Shown in pieces: positions 1-9,676 of a stretch of DNA of 39,580 nt (position 1 is the first letter of the stretch; the number at the start of each line of letters is the position of its first letter). Under the pieces are notes generated by a model. It was not told the DNA's origin and did not search any database. It was given only the letters and a program-made list of their open reading frames with translations. The position numbers and the translations under genes were made by a program. The stretch comes from a virus, in IMG/VR virus record IMGVR_UViG_3300044634_000869, positions 1-39,580 of that record; one strand, given 5' to 3'.

Positions 1-230
1 GCATCTGAAGAGCGTAGCTAGAAGGTGTGTGCTTTGAGCCGTCTAAAGTTTTAAAGAACTCATCAACATCAAGATAGCCATCCTTCATACGATTAAAGAA
101 CATCTCAGAGCTTCTATATGCCTCACGGCGTTTAGCCATAATACCTGGAGAAATTGTTTCGCCAGTTCTAGCGTCAACCGTTTTAACCATAGAATCCATC
201 CAAAGAGAAATATCTCTTTCCGATGCATTG
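1..230. repeat. Left copy of the 230-bp terminal direct repeat (circular overlap)
   Basis: Bases 1-230 are repeated at 39351-39580. The only difference is base 128 (G) versus 39478 (A), a synonymous change in an Arg codon (CGC/CGT) on the minus strand. The repeat lies in the middle of a continuous reading frame, so it is most simply the overlap of a circular or concatemeric genome. The mismatch suggests that the two ends come from different genotypes in a population. Confidence 0.95.
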
Positions 231-3200
231 CGTGACATAGGTGTTCTAATCTCTGCGAGCACAGCCTTGCTTGCTGTCTTTAGTCCAGTGCCTTCACCAG
301 CGACGGCGTTCTTTAGAATCTTTTCAGCAGGGTCTTTTGATGCACGAATAGTTGGGTCCATCTCTTTTGCCCAGGGGATAACATAAGTTTTAAAGTACCA
401 ATCAAGCCTCTCCTTCAGTCTTTCTTTTGCTTCAGGAGTCGTGGCACTTCTGATTGAAGACTTGAGGGAACGAACATCTTCAAACATGTCAGCTTTGTCA
501 ACAAGCCTTGTCATTGTAGGGCCAAAAAGCTCAGACAGAATATCAGCCTCTGGACTATCCATAAGCTCATCAAAAGATTCTTTAAACAACCTAGAAACAG
601 GAACCTGTTCTTCTTTTGGAAGACGCTTCATTTCTTGAAGCTTCTTCGAATAGCTAGCATAAAACTCTGTAAACTTTTCTTCAGCTACTTGAATACGGCG
701 AACCTTATCTCCAAACTGGGAGCCATACTCGTCAGCTACAGTACGTAAAACACCACGCCACATATCCTCAGTAGGAACAAGACCATGAGGTGCGAGTACA
801 CCGGACACAGCCTCAAACCTCTGAACAGCATCAGAAATTGACTGGTACTCAATAAGCGTCTGTGTAAGCATATCACGAGTGCCATCTTCAGAAATCATCT
901 TACGTGCTTCTTTAGGGCGGAACTTAAACTCGGAGTAAACCCTAGAAGCCTTGTTTCGTTCCAAACGAATACTCATTTCAGCAGTCTCATACATCTTGAC
1001 AAGATTTTCTCGTGTAGAAGTCATAGACAATGCAGCCACCTGTTCAGGTGTCCAGTCCATGTCCACTGGAGTCATGTCTCCAGCATCTCTCATCTGACGC
1101 AAGTTAGCATACTTCTTCTGCCACTCAGGGCTTAATGGAACAATGGTTTCAGAATATGCTTTTTGCATGTTCTCAACCTTTTGTTTCATGTGTGAAATAA
1201 CATCACCAAGAGTTGCTTCTCGACCGAACAACCTTTCTGCACCCTCAACATATTCGTCATACAGGAATGGAAGGCGTCCACCACCAACAGCTTCTTCAAG
1301 CGCTGGAGCAATAGAATCATCAAAAGGAAGTGTTTCCCAGTCAGAGCCAAGCATTCTAGAAATGTCTTCATCAACAAAACGAATTACGTCAGAATAGTCA
1401 CCTATCGTGTCACGCAAATAAATAGCTTCATCATACGTTGCACCCCACTGTGAACGCAAAGCTTGCTCCTGCTCTTCAAATGTCTTTTTAGCTTTTGAAC
1501 GTGCAACACGAGTTGCCTCTGCCCACTCGGCTTCAGCCAACATGTCAGACAAACGACTGTGGTATCTTTGCACAAACTTAGGAAGGTCTTCTACCTTTTC
1601 GGCGTTGTAAAGTTTAATGTCACGACCAAGCGCATACAAAGACGCCTTGCGCAAATCAACAATATTAACATCAGGAGAAGAAGAGTTCAAAACAATATTA
1701 AAGAACTGCTCTTCAGACATTTCGGAAACATTGCTAGGCTTAAGTCCAGCTTGCCCCTCGCCAGCAACACGTTTCCAGTTTGACAAATAGAAATCGTAAA
1801 CCCTTGCTTCTTTAGAGCCCGCCTCAACATTGCCACGAAGGAAATTCTTTAAAACACCTTCACTGCCAAGAGCCTTAGCTCTTGCTGCTTGTGTTTTCTT
1901 TCTAGAAATATTATCTCGTATACCAAAGATGTCACGAATGTCGTTAACAACCTGTCGTGCTGCAGCATTGCTGGGACGAGGCGAGCCACCCCTAACCAAA
2001 GATTCCCAACTACCCTCAAGTGCGTTACCAATCTCCATAGAAGACTTAATAGACTCATGCGCTTCTTTCATCGACTGGTGAGAAGCCTTCCCAGCCTCTT
2101 CAATCTGACGCAAAGCCTCCTTTGTAGCAAGCGTGTCATACCCTGCCTTCATTGACTGCTCATGAAGTTCCTCAATAATTACACGAAAGTCTTCAAGGTC
2201 TTTAACCATTTCGTCATACTGTCCAAGAACAGGACGCAACATAACAGGGAAATCATCACTAAGGGCATACATCGGAATTTCAGATTCTTTACCCCAAAGC
2301 TTTGAAAGAGTTTCTTTTAACGTAGCAACATACTGAGACTTACGAGTGACATCAGCCATCATGTCGTAAAGATACTTACTCATGTCGTACGTCAACCGCT
2401 CACCAGTAGCAAGACCTTGAGTTACACGAGCCTCTTCAGAACGAACATTATCAACAAGGTCAGTTATCGCCTTACGAAAATCCTGCTCAACACCAACCAA
2501 CATATTGTTCTGCTCATCCAAGAAAGCACGAGCAGAAGCAATATCATCCTCATCAATCTCCAGCTCACGAATACGTTGCTCCTCGATACGCCTCAAGAAA
2601 CCGGTTTCTTTCAAATCAGCGTTACGCTGAATAATACCCAACTCGTCAGCAGTGTCCGAGATGTATTTGCGCATAACATCAACAACATCTGTTTCAAAGA
2701 AATCAAAATCAAGACCACCATGTACACGGCCAATCTCGTTAAGACGTGCCGTCGTCATGTCTGTGTCTTTTAGAATATAACCGCCAAGCCATTTCTTCCC
2801 AGGACGCAAAGAGCGAGGAGTGAAAGCGCCGGGCAAAGCAAAAGGGTCATCCATGTAAATAGCACGTACATCCGAAGCACCAGCAGAATCAGAGTTCATA
2901 TATCTTTGAGCCTCATCGCTACGCACTCTAGGGAAATAATTCTCTGTCTTTCCAATGTCCGCAGCCTCGTCAACGTTCTTCCATGCAGAAGAAACAGCTT
3001 CAAACTGTGAATCCAAGAACCCCTTCCACACTGCATACGCACGCTTTTCAGCGTCGCTAGCAGCAGCAAGCTTAGTTGGGTCTTCAATAAACTTATACAC
3101 AGTCTTGCGATAGGACTCAAGGTTTGGTTCCTCTGACTTGAGAATACCCATCAACTGCTGTTCAAGTGTTTGCTGTGCAGAAGCACGAGCCAAACGTTGC

Positions 3201-4168
3201 TTAGGTACAATTTGGAACAACTTCAAAGCATCAGCAGCGTCTTCGGGATTCAAAGTGCCACGAGAAACACCAAGACGCATATCCAAGAAATCCTTTGGCA
3301 TGGTCATCTTCTGCATGTACTTGCCCATGCGTGTATTCGTTATACCAAGACGGGCACGAGAAAGAGTTGACTCACCAATCTCACCAATAGTTCCACTAAG
3401 AGGAACACGCCAACCCATACCGTCCTTACCCACCTTGACACGCTTGCCAAAGAAGTACACACCAAACTTGTTGGCACCAACCCTCTCAAGAACTTCGGGG
3501 TTGTTGCGCAAAGCAACACGACCACGACGGGCGACATTAGCAGCAAGTGCAGCGTCGCCAGTATTCTCCAAAACTTTTGCAGCTAGGGTTGTCCTTTGAG
3601 CGTAGTTTCCAAGCTTAGCAGAACCAGTAACACCCTTAAGACCGGCGGACGCACCAAAGGTTGCGTACGTCAACGGGTCAAGAGCAACGTCACCAACAAA
3701 ACCAATAGCCCTGTCAAGCCAAATGCTTCCAGTATTAATCTTAAACGCTTTACCAAAACCAAACTGTGAATCCTTGACCTGCTTGCCAAAGTCGCCAAAG
3801 CTAGCCTTGGTTTTGTCGTCACCATCAAAAGCGTCTGTGAGCTCACGAGCAGTTGATACAACAGCACGACCGGGAATAGCAAAAGCTTCAAGACCCTTCA
3901 GAGCTGTCTTTGCAATGGGGTTCCCAAGAACAGTACCCATAAATCCACTAGGCTGTTCATTGCGAGAACCGCTGGCGATGCGTTCAATCTCTTCACGAAG
4001 CTGTGGGTTTTGAATAGCAAACTTGTTGGCTGCTCGACCCAACTGGATAGACTCTTTAGAGCGAGTTGGGGAAGTCGGATTCAGCCCGCCAGGGGCGGAC
4101 ATACCACGGGGCTGAACCTGCCCAAGACGGGCAGTGATAGCCCGCATATCTGTATACGGATTAGCCAT
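1..4168 (-). CDS. Giant internal virion / DNA-ejection protein, N-terminal half (continues at 39350)
   Basis: This frame opens at ATG 4168 and has no stop down to base 1. It continues in frame from 39350 to the stop at 35458, which gives 2,687 codons (2,686 aa), about a fifth of the genome. The left part encodes residues 1-1389. It starts MANPYTDMRAITARLG and is mostly charged and helical, with a Gly/Ala-rich amphipathic stretch at about residues 130-200 and an ENYFPR motif near residue 410. ENYFPR-like motifs occur in very large phage and mobile-element polyvalent proteins. Size, predicted helix content and position at the end of the late arm next to the endolysin suggest an internal core/ejection protein, in the role of T7 gp16 or the giant N4 virion protein. 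No single-subunit RNA polymerase motif or transglycosylase motif was found. The start has no Shine-Dalgarno and follows the GTAACGA/TATAGT motif. Confidence 0.85.
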   Translation of the reverse strand, partial: MANPYTDMRAITARLGQVQPRGMSAPGGLNPTSPTRSKESIQLGRAANKFAIQNPQLREEIERIASGSRNEQPSGFMGTVLGNPIAKTALKGLEAFAIPGRAVVSTARELTDAFDGDDKTKASFGDFGKQVKDSQFGFGKAFKINTGSIWLDRAIGFVGDVALDPLTYATFGASAGLKGVTGSAKLGNYAQRTTLAAKVLENTGDAALAANVARRGRVALRNNPEVLERVGANKFGVYFFGKRVKVGKDGMGWRVPLSGTIGEIGESTLSRARLGITNTRMGKYMQKMTMPKDFLDMRLGVSRGTLNPEDAADALKLFQIVPKQRLARASAQQTLEQQLMGILKSEEPNLESYRKTVYKFIEDPTKLAAASDAEKRAYAVWKGFLDSQFEAVSSAWKNVDEAADIGKTENYFPRVRSDEAQRYMNSDSAGASDVRAIYMDDPFALPGAFTPRSLRPGKKWLGGYILKDTDMTTARLNEIGRVHGGLDFDFFETDVVDVMRKYISDTADELGIIQRNADLKETGFLRRIEEQRIRELEIDEDDIASARAFLDEQNNMLVGVEQDFRKAITDLVDNVRSEEARVTQGLATGERLTYDMSKYLYDMMADVTRKSQYVATLKETLSKLWGKESEIPMYALSDDFPVMLRPVLGQYDEMVKDLEDFRVIIEELHEQSMKAGYDTLATKEALRQIEEAGKASHQSMKEAHESIKSSMEIGNALEGSWESLVRGGSPRPSNAAARQVVNDIRDIFGIRDNISRKKTQAARAKALGSEGVLKNFLRGNVEAGSKEARVYDFYLSNWKRVAGEGQAGLKPSNVSEMSEEQFFNIVLNSSSPDVNIVDLRKASLYALGRDIKLYNAEKVEDLPKFVQRYHSRLSDMLAEAEWAEATRVARSKAKKTFEEQEQALRSQWGATYDEAIYLRDTIGDYSDVIRFVDEDISRMLGSDWETLPFDDSIAPALEEAVGGGRLPFLYDEYVEGAERLFGREATLGDVISHMKQKVENMQKAYSETIVPLSPEWQKKYANLRQMRDAGDMTPVDMDWTPEQVAALSMTSTRENLVKMYETAEMSIRLERNKASRVYSEFKFRPKEARKMISEDGTRDMLTQTLIEYQSISDAVQRFEAVSGVLAPHGLVPTEDMWRGVLRTVADEYGSQFGDKVRRIQVAEEKFTEFYASYSKKLQEMKRLPKEEQVPVSRLFKESFDELMDSPEADILSELFGPTMTRLVDKADMFEDVRSLKSSIRSATTPEAKERLKERLDWYFKTYVIPWAKEMDPTIRASKDPAEKILKNAVAGEGTGLKTASKAVLAEIRTPMSRNASERDISLWMDSMVKTVDARTGETISPGIMAKRREAYRSSEMFFNRMKDGYLDVDEFFKTLDGSKHTPSSYALQM

Positions 4169-4189
4169 ACTATATGTTTAAATCGTTAC
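4169..4189 (-). promoter_or_regulatory. GTAACGA...TATAGT motif before the giant gene
   Basis: Read on the minus strand, GTAACGA is followed by eight bases and TATAGT, which abuts the ATG at 4168. The TAA inside GTAACGA is the stop codon of the upstream gene. The same arrangement precedes the genes starting at 13867, 19424 and 21554/21560, and a partial copy precedes the scaffold gene. It is a likely late-block expression signal. The polymerase or factor that reads it is unknown. Confidence 0.5.
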
Positions 4190-5046
4190 TTAGTTCCAGC
4201 GATGAACTTCAACAGAGTAGATGTTTGGTCCGTAAACGGAGTCTGACCCTTCTCAGAAGCACGCCTAAGAGCTCCTCGACGGATTGACTTTTCAAGCTCG
4301 TCAAATTCCCTTGCAGCATAATCTGCTGCTTCTTGGTCCTGCTTTGCTTGGGCATATTCGTAATCAAGATAGGGCTGATTTTTGTTCGGGCCTTTCTTTT
4401 TAGCGTCTTCTTTAAATTTCCTTTTTGTAGCAGCCTTAAAACGATAATCCATATCTGAATTGTCTACGCTGTCAAGGTAGCCTTGAAGTTCGTCATCGTC
4501 AGCATTCATTGCTCTCTCGGCTTTGTATAAGTTACTTTTAGCCTCGGTAGCTTTACCTTGAAATTCTTTCTTACGCTTTTGTTGATTCTCCAAAAGCTTA
4601 AGCATGCCACCAGTCATTGGCACATCTGCCTCTGTATAGATGTCATTAGGATTGCGAAGACCGGCCTTGGTGAACACATTGGAACCCTTCTTACCGCCTT
4701 CCTTAACCATGTCACGACCCATAGAGATAAGCATTTCATCAGTGTAACCGGAATCCTTGATAACATCATCATCAAGACTATTGATTTGAGCCTCAATTTG
4801 ATACTGATTCATACCCTGGTCAACATAATCCATAACAGCCCTAACAGCAGCAGGTGTGCTAGGGTCATTTGCAAACTGGCCGTATGTTGTGCTACCAGCA
4901 CCAGTGCCGTAATAAGGGTCAATAACGCCAGCCATTGCAAGCAAAACAGGGTCGCTGAGATTGTTGGAAATAGCGCCAACGTTCTTGTTTCCGCCCTTAG
5001 CAGCAGCCATATACTGCATCAACATTTGAACAACTTGTGGGTCCAT
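4186..5046 (-). CDS. Hypothetical virion-associated protein
   Basis: This is a 286-aa protein of unknown family in the late arm, directly upstream of the giant internal protein. Its N-terminus (MDPQVVQMLMQYMAAAKGG) looks like an amphipathic helix. The second half is highly charged, with a Lys/Glu-rich probable coiled coil at about residues 150-270. The ATG follows the previous stop directly (TAAATG), so translation is probably coupled. Its position among virion genes suggests a structural or internal core protein. That role is inference. Confidence 0.75.
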   Translation of the reverse strand: MDPQVVQMLMQYMAAAKGGNKNVGAISNNLSDPVLLAMAGVIDPYYGTGAGSTTYGQFANDPSTPAAVRAVMDYVDQGMNQYQIEAQINSLDDDVIKDSGYTDEMLISMGRDMVKEGGKKGSNVFTKAGLRNPNDIYTEADVPMTGGMLKLLENQQKRKKEFQGKATEAKSNLYKAERAMNADDDELQGYLDSVDNSDMDYRFKAATKRKFKEDAKKKGPNKNQPYLDYEYAQAKQDQEAADYAAREFDELEKSIRRGALRRASEKGQTPFTDQTSTLLKFIAGTK

Positions 5047-5922
5047 TTATTTACCTGCTTTCATGGATTGAAGAATCATCTGCAAAATAGCATTACGGTC
5101 AGGAGCCTGCTTACCCATAAGTTTTGCACCTGTACCAAAAACATTACCCTGAAGTTGAGCCATTAAATCAGAACGTTGCTGAGCAACGTCACTGATAGAA
5201 CCAGCCTGATTAGCTCCGTAAATATCTCGCATTGTGTTAGCTTGATTTTGGAAAGCAGTAGCCTGTCCTTGGTTCTGTGCATTAATAGCTGCAGCAAACT
5301 GCTGAAGGGGGTCCTGAGAAACACCCTGAGACTGAAGAAGCTGAGACAGCTCCGGAGTCGTTTGTGTTTGTTGTGCTTTGAAGTCGGCAAACGGATTAGC
5401 CTGACCCTGAAGCGTCTGCGTCAAAGCATCCATAGAACTATTGATGTTTCCAGCTGCAGAGTCGCCCAAACCACGAAGTGTCGCAAGAAGACGAGCATAA
5501 GGGTCTCCGCCTCGTTTACCGCTACCAGCGCCAGTGGTGGCGCCAGCATTATAAGCGTTAGTCTCTGCCGTGTCAATTTCTTCGTCTGTAGGAGCACCAT
5601 ACTTATCTCTTGCTCGACGTTCACGAAGAATAGCGTTGGCAGTCCTTGAGTCTACATAATCCCCGGAAAATCCATATCTTTCTCGTTCGTCATCCGTCCA
5701 TGGAACGCTCTTTTTCTTCTCCCATTGGCGAGTCTTTGAATTAAATACATTTACCGTGCCTGGGGTTTGGGGACCAAGCTGGCTCGTAGTAGGCGTGGTA
5801 GATGCCTTTCCAGCTTTTCCTGCACCCTTTGTGCTTGTGGTTGCAGGGGCGGTTTTGGGGCTTGTTTTTACCTCTTCCCATCTTTTTGTTGTTTTGTTAT
5901 ACTTCCAACTTTTCTCAGCCAT
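5047..5922 (-). CDS. Hypothetical virion-associated protein, low-complexity N-terminus
   Basis: This 291-aa protein was not recognised. Residues 1-60 are Lys/Thr/Pro/Ser-rich (MAEKSWKYNKTTKRWEEVK), and a similar Trp-Glu-Lys pattern recurs near residue 66 (RQWEKKK). The middle is Gly-rich, and residues 150-280 are Gln/Ala-rich, with many QGQ and NQ steps as in some phage internal and tail proteins. GGAGACTAAAATG gives a good ribosome binding site. It sits in the cluster before the giant internal protein, so a virion role is likely. Confidence 0.75.
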   Translation of the reverse strand: MAEKSWKYNKTTKRWEEVKTSPKTAPATTSTKGAGKAGKASTTPTTSQLGPQTPGTVNVFNSKTRQWEKKKSVPWTDDERERYGFSGDYVDSRTANAILRERRARDKYGAPTDEEIDTAETNAYNAGATTGAGSGKRGGDPYARLLATLRGLGDSAAGNINSSMDALTQTLQGQANPFADFKAQQTQTTPELSQLLQSQGVSQDPLQQFAAAINAQNQGQATAFQNQANTMRDIYGANQAGSISDVAQQRSDLMAQLQGNVFGTGAKLMGKQAPDRNAILQMILQSMKAGK

Positions 5923-5931
5923 TTTAGTCTC

Positions 5932-6369
5932 CTAACTTAAAAACGGCTTAAACGCCGATAACGTCGCAGCAGCCGAAGCAATGCTCGCCTGCTTCTGTGC
6001 CTCTAACTCTGCAATCTGCTGGTCATATTCAGCAGTATTTTGCTTACCCTCAAACTCTAAACGTTGCATCTCTTGGTCCTGTTCATCATTGATGTCAGCC
6101 AAATCACGGAAGTTCTGCTGAGCAAAATCAGTCAAACCCTTCTGATAAATACCGGACTGAACACCAGGTCCAGCCAAACCACGCTTAGTAAACCCACCAA
6201 CAACCTTGGGAGCCTGCTTCTCGTAACCCTGTTGAACATCAAACTTCTTACGTGCACCACGCTGTTGAGACAAAAACTTGGCATACGTATTGGCAGCCTG
6301 CTTCGAGGCGTAGCCCGAACCAGCTGCACGCTTCTTTTGGTTGTACCCCATATAATCGAAATCTGCCAT
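5932..6369 (-). CDS. Hypothetical virion-associated protein
   Basis: This is a 145-aa protein of unknown family. The N-terminus is rich in Tyr, Lys, Ala and Gln. Residues about 85-135 are strongly helical and acidic, a probable coiled coil. The C-terminus is small-residue and hydrophobic (ASIASAAATLSAFKPFLS), possibly membrane-interacting. The ATG is preceded by AGAGG. Its neighbours suggest an internal virion or tail-associated protein, which is inference. Confidence 0.72.
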   Translation of the reverse strand: MADFDYMGYNQKKRAAGSGYASKQAANTYAKFLSQQRGARKKFDVQQGYEKQAPKVVGGFTKRGLAGPGVQSGIYQKGLTDFAQQNFRDLADINDEQDQEMQRLEFEGKQNTAEYDQQIAELEAQKQASIASAAATLSAFKPFLS

Positions 6370-6370
6370 A

Positions 6371-7474
6371 TTAAACCTCTGTTTCGTTACCTTTTAATAA
6401 TTGCTCAAGAATTAAAGACTTGTTCCTAAAGAGCCTTAGCTGGTTGTGCACGTAAGGCCCGACCGTATCGTGGATGTAAATCTCACAATGTTTAATGATT
6501 CTTTCCGTTTCGGTTATTTCCCAATCTTCAGGAATACCGTAGTATTCCCGGAAGCGTTCAATACCAGCTTTAAGCTCAGAAATTTCCAACTCAAGAACTT
6601 CCTGAAAATTAAACAATCCTGGATAAAGCGAGCACAGAAGGGCAACAGAACTAGATGCCATGCGCTTTTTTACAAACTCAACAAGCTCTGGCTTGTTTGG
6701 AACAACACCGGTAGGGCGAAGACGAGCCTGTTCACTGCCCTTGAGGTAGTTGACAACTTGCATGTCTCTTTGGTTGTCAACCAAGTCTGATGTAAACCCA
6801 AAAACATCTAAAAACTGTGACGCCTTTATAGCAATATCTTGCGTGCTGTTAAACGGCTCTTTAGTGACTTCCGACCATTCATGTAAAAGTTTAAATGCTT
6901 CTGAAAGAGTAAGCCCAACACAGGGAACTTCTGAGTTGTTTTTATATTTTTCACGGACTTCTTCATCATCATGTAAATGAAGGTAAATTAAATACCCAAC
7001 ACCGTGTACAGACATTATTGTTTCATATGCTCGTATCTTGTTAATCGTTGGAACAATGCGACCATCCTCCCGTACAAAAGTATGTGGACCGTACAACGTA
7101 TTGTCGCAACGCCATTCTACACTTGGGTCAAAAAGGGCTTGAGAATCACAAAAAGCAAAAAATCCCTGGTCTGTATTGTCAATGTCTGTATCATAAAAAT
7201 CGACAAGACGCTCCCACGCCACAAGATTAACAACCTCTTCGATGTCTTCTTGCTTGGCAATCAAACAGCTATTTGCAGAATATTTAAATGGATGGTTAAT
7301 CGCTACAAGCAGATGACCGTCCTGCATTGTAAACACTTCAGCATCTGTAAACGGGTCGTCACCAGCGGGGGTACGCCTGTATAGTTCTACAATGTTTCCA
7401 GTTATGTAATCCAACACATAAAATAATTTATGTGTTTTAATAACGTTAATATCAAATGGTTTTGCCGTAATCAT
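6371..7474 (-). CDS. Hypothetical late protein
   Basis: This roughly 367-aa protein was not recognised. It has mixed composition with many aromatic and acidic residues and no obvious signal or membrane segment. The start at 7474 (MITAKPFDIN) has GAGGA just upstream and lies just after the previous stop. An in-frame ATG at 7492 would add six residues and overlap the upstream gene by 11 bases without a ribosome binding site. It lies between the adhesin genes and the internal-protein cluster, so it may be a virion or assembly protein. Confidence 0.72.
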   Translation of the reverse strand: MITAKPFDINVIKTHKLFYVLDYITGNIVELYRRTPAGDDPFTDAEVFTMQDGHLLVAINHPFKYSANSCLIAKQEDIEEVVNLVAWERLVDFYDTDIDNTDQGFFAFCDSQALFDPSVEWRCDNTLYGPHTFVREDGRIVPTINKIRAYETIMSVHGVGYLIYLHLHDDEEVREKYKNNSEVPCVGLTLSEAFKLLHEWSEVTKEPFNSTQDIAIKASQFLDVFGFTSDLVDNQRDMQVVNYLKGSEQARLRPTGVVPNKPELVEFVKKRMASSSVALLCSLYPGLFNFQEVLELEISELKAGIERFREYYGIPEDWEITETERIIKHCEIYIHDTVGPYVHNQLRLFRNKSLILEQLLKGNETEV

Positions 7475-7481
7475 AATTTCC

Positions 7482-8663
7482 TCATGGTCCATAGTATTTA
7501 AATGTTACACCACCAGCGACACCGGAACCAAACCAGCCCTGTCCACCAGTTCCTACAATTGGTCCCGAACCTGCTGGGACAGAGCCGTTTGCTCCAACAC
7601 CCTGCGTTCCACGACCACCGCCACCGTTGCCACCACGAAGACCGTAGGCTCCACCGCCGGCACCGCCTGCACCACCAACATGAGAGGTGCTGTTTTGTGT
7701 TGAGGCAGAGGCGCCACCCGAGTCTGTGCCCGCACCGCCACCACCTGCGTAATAGTTGCAGTCGTAGGCGTAGCAGGTCTGATAGCAGGTTTGATAGCAG
7801 GTTTCATAGCAGGTTTGAGTACAGTTACCGAATTTATCAGTAGCACAGCAGTACGGGTTGCAAGCATAAGGGTTGCAGCTATAGGGGTTACATGCGTAAC
7901 TATAGTAGTAGCCGTAGGTGTTGTTCCCACCGCTTCGTGCTGAATTGTTTCCCGAGCCAACGGAACCACCAGTTCCGTTTGGTGCACCACAATTTCCTGG
8001 GTGTGCACCAGTTCCTCCACCGCCAGCAGTCCATGTTGTAGAGCCAACAGTTAAAGTTGTGTTCCCGCCTGTGCCAGCTCCACCAGCGCCAGTTCCACCA
8101 TTTCCACCTGCACCACCTGCGCCAACAGTTCCGCTAACTGTTTGCGTACCGGCAACTGATGATACATGACTAGCAGCAAGACGGTACCCACCGCCACCTC
8201 CGCCAGCATAGTTTGCACCACCACCACCGCCATATGCAATCATTTCAAATATAGAAGGAGAAACTCCAGGTATTGAAGGGACACTAACAGAAAAAGAGCC
8301 AGCAGTCGTGTTGGTGTATGTCTTTACTGACCAAGTAGTAAATAGCGTATTTCCTGAAGTGACCGAACCTACTGCGTTAACAGCGCGCACACGAACATAA
8401 TATACCGTACCTATTGACAGCCCCGTAACAGTAAAAGGTACTGATTGATTTTGGCCAGTAAGTCCCATTGTTGCTGTTACTGTTGCAAAAGAAGAAAAAG
8501 ACGAACTGGTAGAATAGTCGTAATAAACGGTAGTAGTTGCAGCGTTGGCACTAACCGTAGCATTAAATGTTGCTTGATTCTGATTGAAGTTAGTTACAGA
8601 GTTAATACTTGCAGACGGCAGTTCATTAACACTTGAAGCAAACGTTCCTCTACGGATTGGCAT
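7482..8663 (-). CDS. Fibronectin-III / glycine-rich tail adhesin with Cys-Tyr insert
   Basis: This 393-aa protein (start [11 protein letters not shown]) begins at the TAATG junction with the upstream gene, although an in-frame ATG exists at 8711. Residues about 10-120 look like one fibronectin type III domain (GTVYYVRVRAVNAVG). The rest is Gly-rich (GGGGG runs), resembling the glycine-rich loops of phage adhesins. Inside the Gly-rich part is a segment of about 50 residues with 11 cysteines built of short repeats such as CNPY, CYET and CYQT. The likely role is receptor binding at the tail tip. The Cys-Tyr insert could be cross-linked or bind metal, but that is open. Confidence 0.8.
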   Translation of the reverse strand: MPIRRGTFASSVNELPSASINSVTNFNQNQATFNATVSANAATTTVYYDYSTSSSFSSFATVTATMGLTGQNQSVPFTVTGLSIGTVYYVRVRAVNAVGSVTSGNTLFTTWSVKTYTNTTAGSFSVSVPSIPGVSPSIFEMIAYGGGGGANYAGGGGGGYRLAASHVSSVAGTQTVSGTVGAGGAGGNGGTGAGGAGTGGNTTLTVGSTTWTAGGGGTGAHPGNCGAPNGTGGSVGSGNNSARSGGNNTYGYYYSYACNPYSCNPYACNPYCCATDKFGNCTQTCYETCYQTCYQTCYAYDCNYYAGGGGAGTDSGGASASTQNSTSHVGGAGGAGGGAYGLRGGNGGGGRGTQGVGANGSVPAGSGPIVGTGGQGWFGSGVAGGVTFKYYGP

Positions 8664-9676
8664 TATGCACTCAAGTCGCCAATTAAAACGTACTCGTCTG
8701 TTGCCGTGCAAAACAATGTTGCAGAAGAATGTTTTGCTCTAAACTTTAAACCAGGAGTACCGTGAACTGTAGCCGTTCCAGGATTTATGGTTACCTGACC
8801 ATTGCCCATTTGAAGAAAATCAATAGACTGTCCAGGCACTAAACCCAAGCCTGAGTTGACAGTTATTGTTACGGCACTTCCATGACTTGTTGTAATCATC
8901 TTTCCAAGGTCTGAAAGAACCAAAGAATAAGTTGCGTTATGTTGAGCGTTAATGATTTGTGTTGAATTAAAACCACCGGCAGGACCAGTAGCGCCAGTGG
9001 CGCCTGTAGCCCCCGTAGCACCAGTTGGTCCAGCAGGACCAGTTGGTCCAGCAGGACCGGTAGGACCAGTAGGCCCAGGGACAGTAGAGTCAGCACCGGT
9101 TGCTCCAGTGGCTCCAGTCAGACCAATGGGTCCCTGAGGACCAGTATCGCCAGTATCACCCTTGGGACCTTGTGCGCCTGTAGCTCCAGTCGCTCCAGTA
9201 GCCCCTGTAAGGCCCTGTAAGCCTTGAGGACCCGTGTCCCCTGTGTCGCCCTTCAAACCCTGCGGTCCGGTCGCTCCAGTGGCTCCTGTGGCGCCCGTGT
9301 CGCCCTTTAAACCTTGGATGCCTTGAGGACCAGTATCCCCCGTGTCTCCCTTTAGACCCTGAATACCCTGAGGTCCAGTAGCACCAGTAGCTCCCGTCAA
9401 TCCAGTAGGTCCAGTAGCACCAGTTAAACCAATAGGCCCAACAGCACCCTGAGGACCCACAGGACCAATAGGTCCAGCAGGTCCAGTTGGACCAGCAGGA
9501 CCAACAGGACCAATAGGACCACTGGCATACGGCAAAACATTCCAAGTATCTACACCGTTGCCGACCTTGAACTTGCCTGTGTTGTATTCGTAGCCAGGTT
9601 CACCCTGGGCAAGCACAGGGTTAACGCTAGTCCATTGAGAAGCGGTACCACGACGATATTGAATTTGAACAGCCAT
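8663..9676 (-). CDS. Collagen-like tail fibre protein
   Basis: This 337-aa protein has three parts. Residues 1-52 form an attachment-like domain ([15 protein letters not shown], then [14 protein letters not shown]), a motif common at the N-terminus of phage fibres. Residues about 53-235 are uninterrupted Gly-X-Y triplets ([20 protein letters not shown]), which should form a collagen triple helix. The last 100 residues are a globular C-terminal domain, a likely trimerisation or receptor-binding head. It is translationally coupled by TAATG on both sides. Confidence 0.88.
   Translation of the reverse strand: MAVQIQYRRGTASQWTSVNPVLAQGEPGYEYNTGKFKVGNGVDTWNVLPYASGPIGPVGPAGPTGPAGPIGPVGPQGAVGPIGLTGATGPTGLTGATGATGPQGIQGLKGDTGDTGPQGIQGLKGDTGATGATGATGPQGLKGDTGDTGPQGLQGLTGATGATGATGAQGPKGDTGDTGPQGPIGLTGATGATGADSTVPGPTGPTGPAGPTGPAGPTGATGATGATGATGPAGGFNSTQIINAQHNATYSLVLSDLGKMITTSHGSAVTITVNSGLGLVPGQSIDFLQMGNGQVTINPGTATVHGTPGLKFRAKHSSATLFCTATDEYVLIGDLSA
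8975..9520 (-). repeat. Collagen-like G-X-Y coding repeat
   Basis: About 180 codons encode Gly-X-Y triplets dominated by GPxGPA, GATGAT and GDTGPQG blocks. The DNA is a degenerate 9- and 18-bp repeat. Such tracts expand, contract and recombine easily and are prone to assembly collapse. Confidence 0.85.

Noticed and set aside
441-4013. Several plus-strand frames of 65-153 codons
   Set aside because: They lie antisense to the giant gene, have no ribosome binding sites or domain-like sequence, and arise from its biased codon use.
1-4168. An N4-type virion RNA polymerase inside the giant protein
   Set aside because: The size and place invited the idea, but none of the polymerase motifs (catalytic Asp motifs, the Lys-x-x-x-Tyr-Gly helix) could be found by eye. 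A profile search would be decisive.
4558-5166. A 202-codon plus-strand frame
   Set aside because: It runs antisense across two coupled late genes, has a composition typical of reversed coding sequence and no start signal.
7918-8169. A Pro/Val-rich plus-strand frame, also seen at 8952-9137 and 14661-15080
   Set aside because: These are mirror images of the Gly-rich, collagen-like and Arg/Ala repeat genes on the minus strand.
8975-9520. A CRISPR-like or tandem-repeat array
   Set aside because: The periodicity is 9 bases, follows Gly-X-Y codons and has no spacers, so it is a coding repeat.
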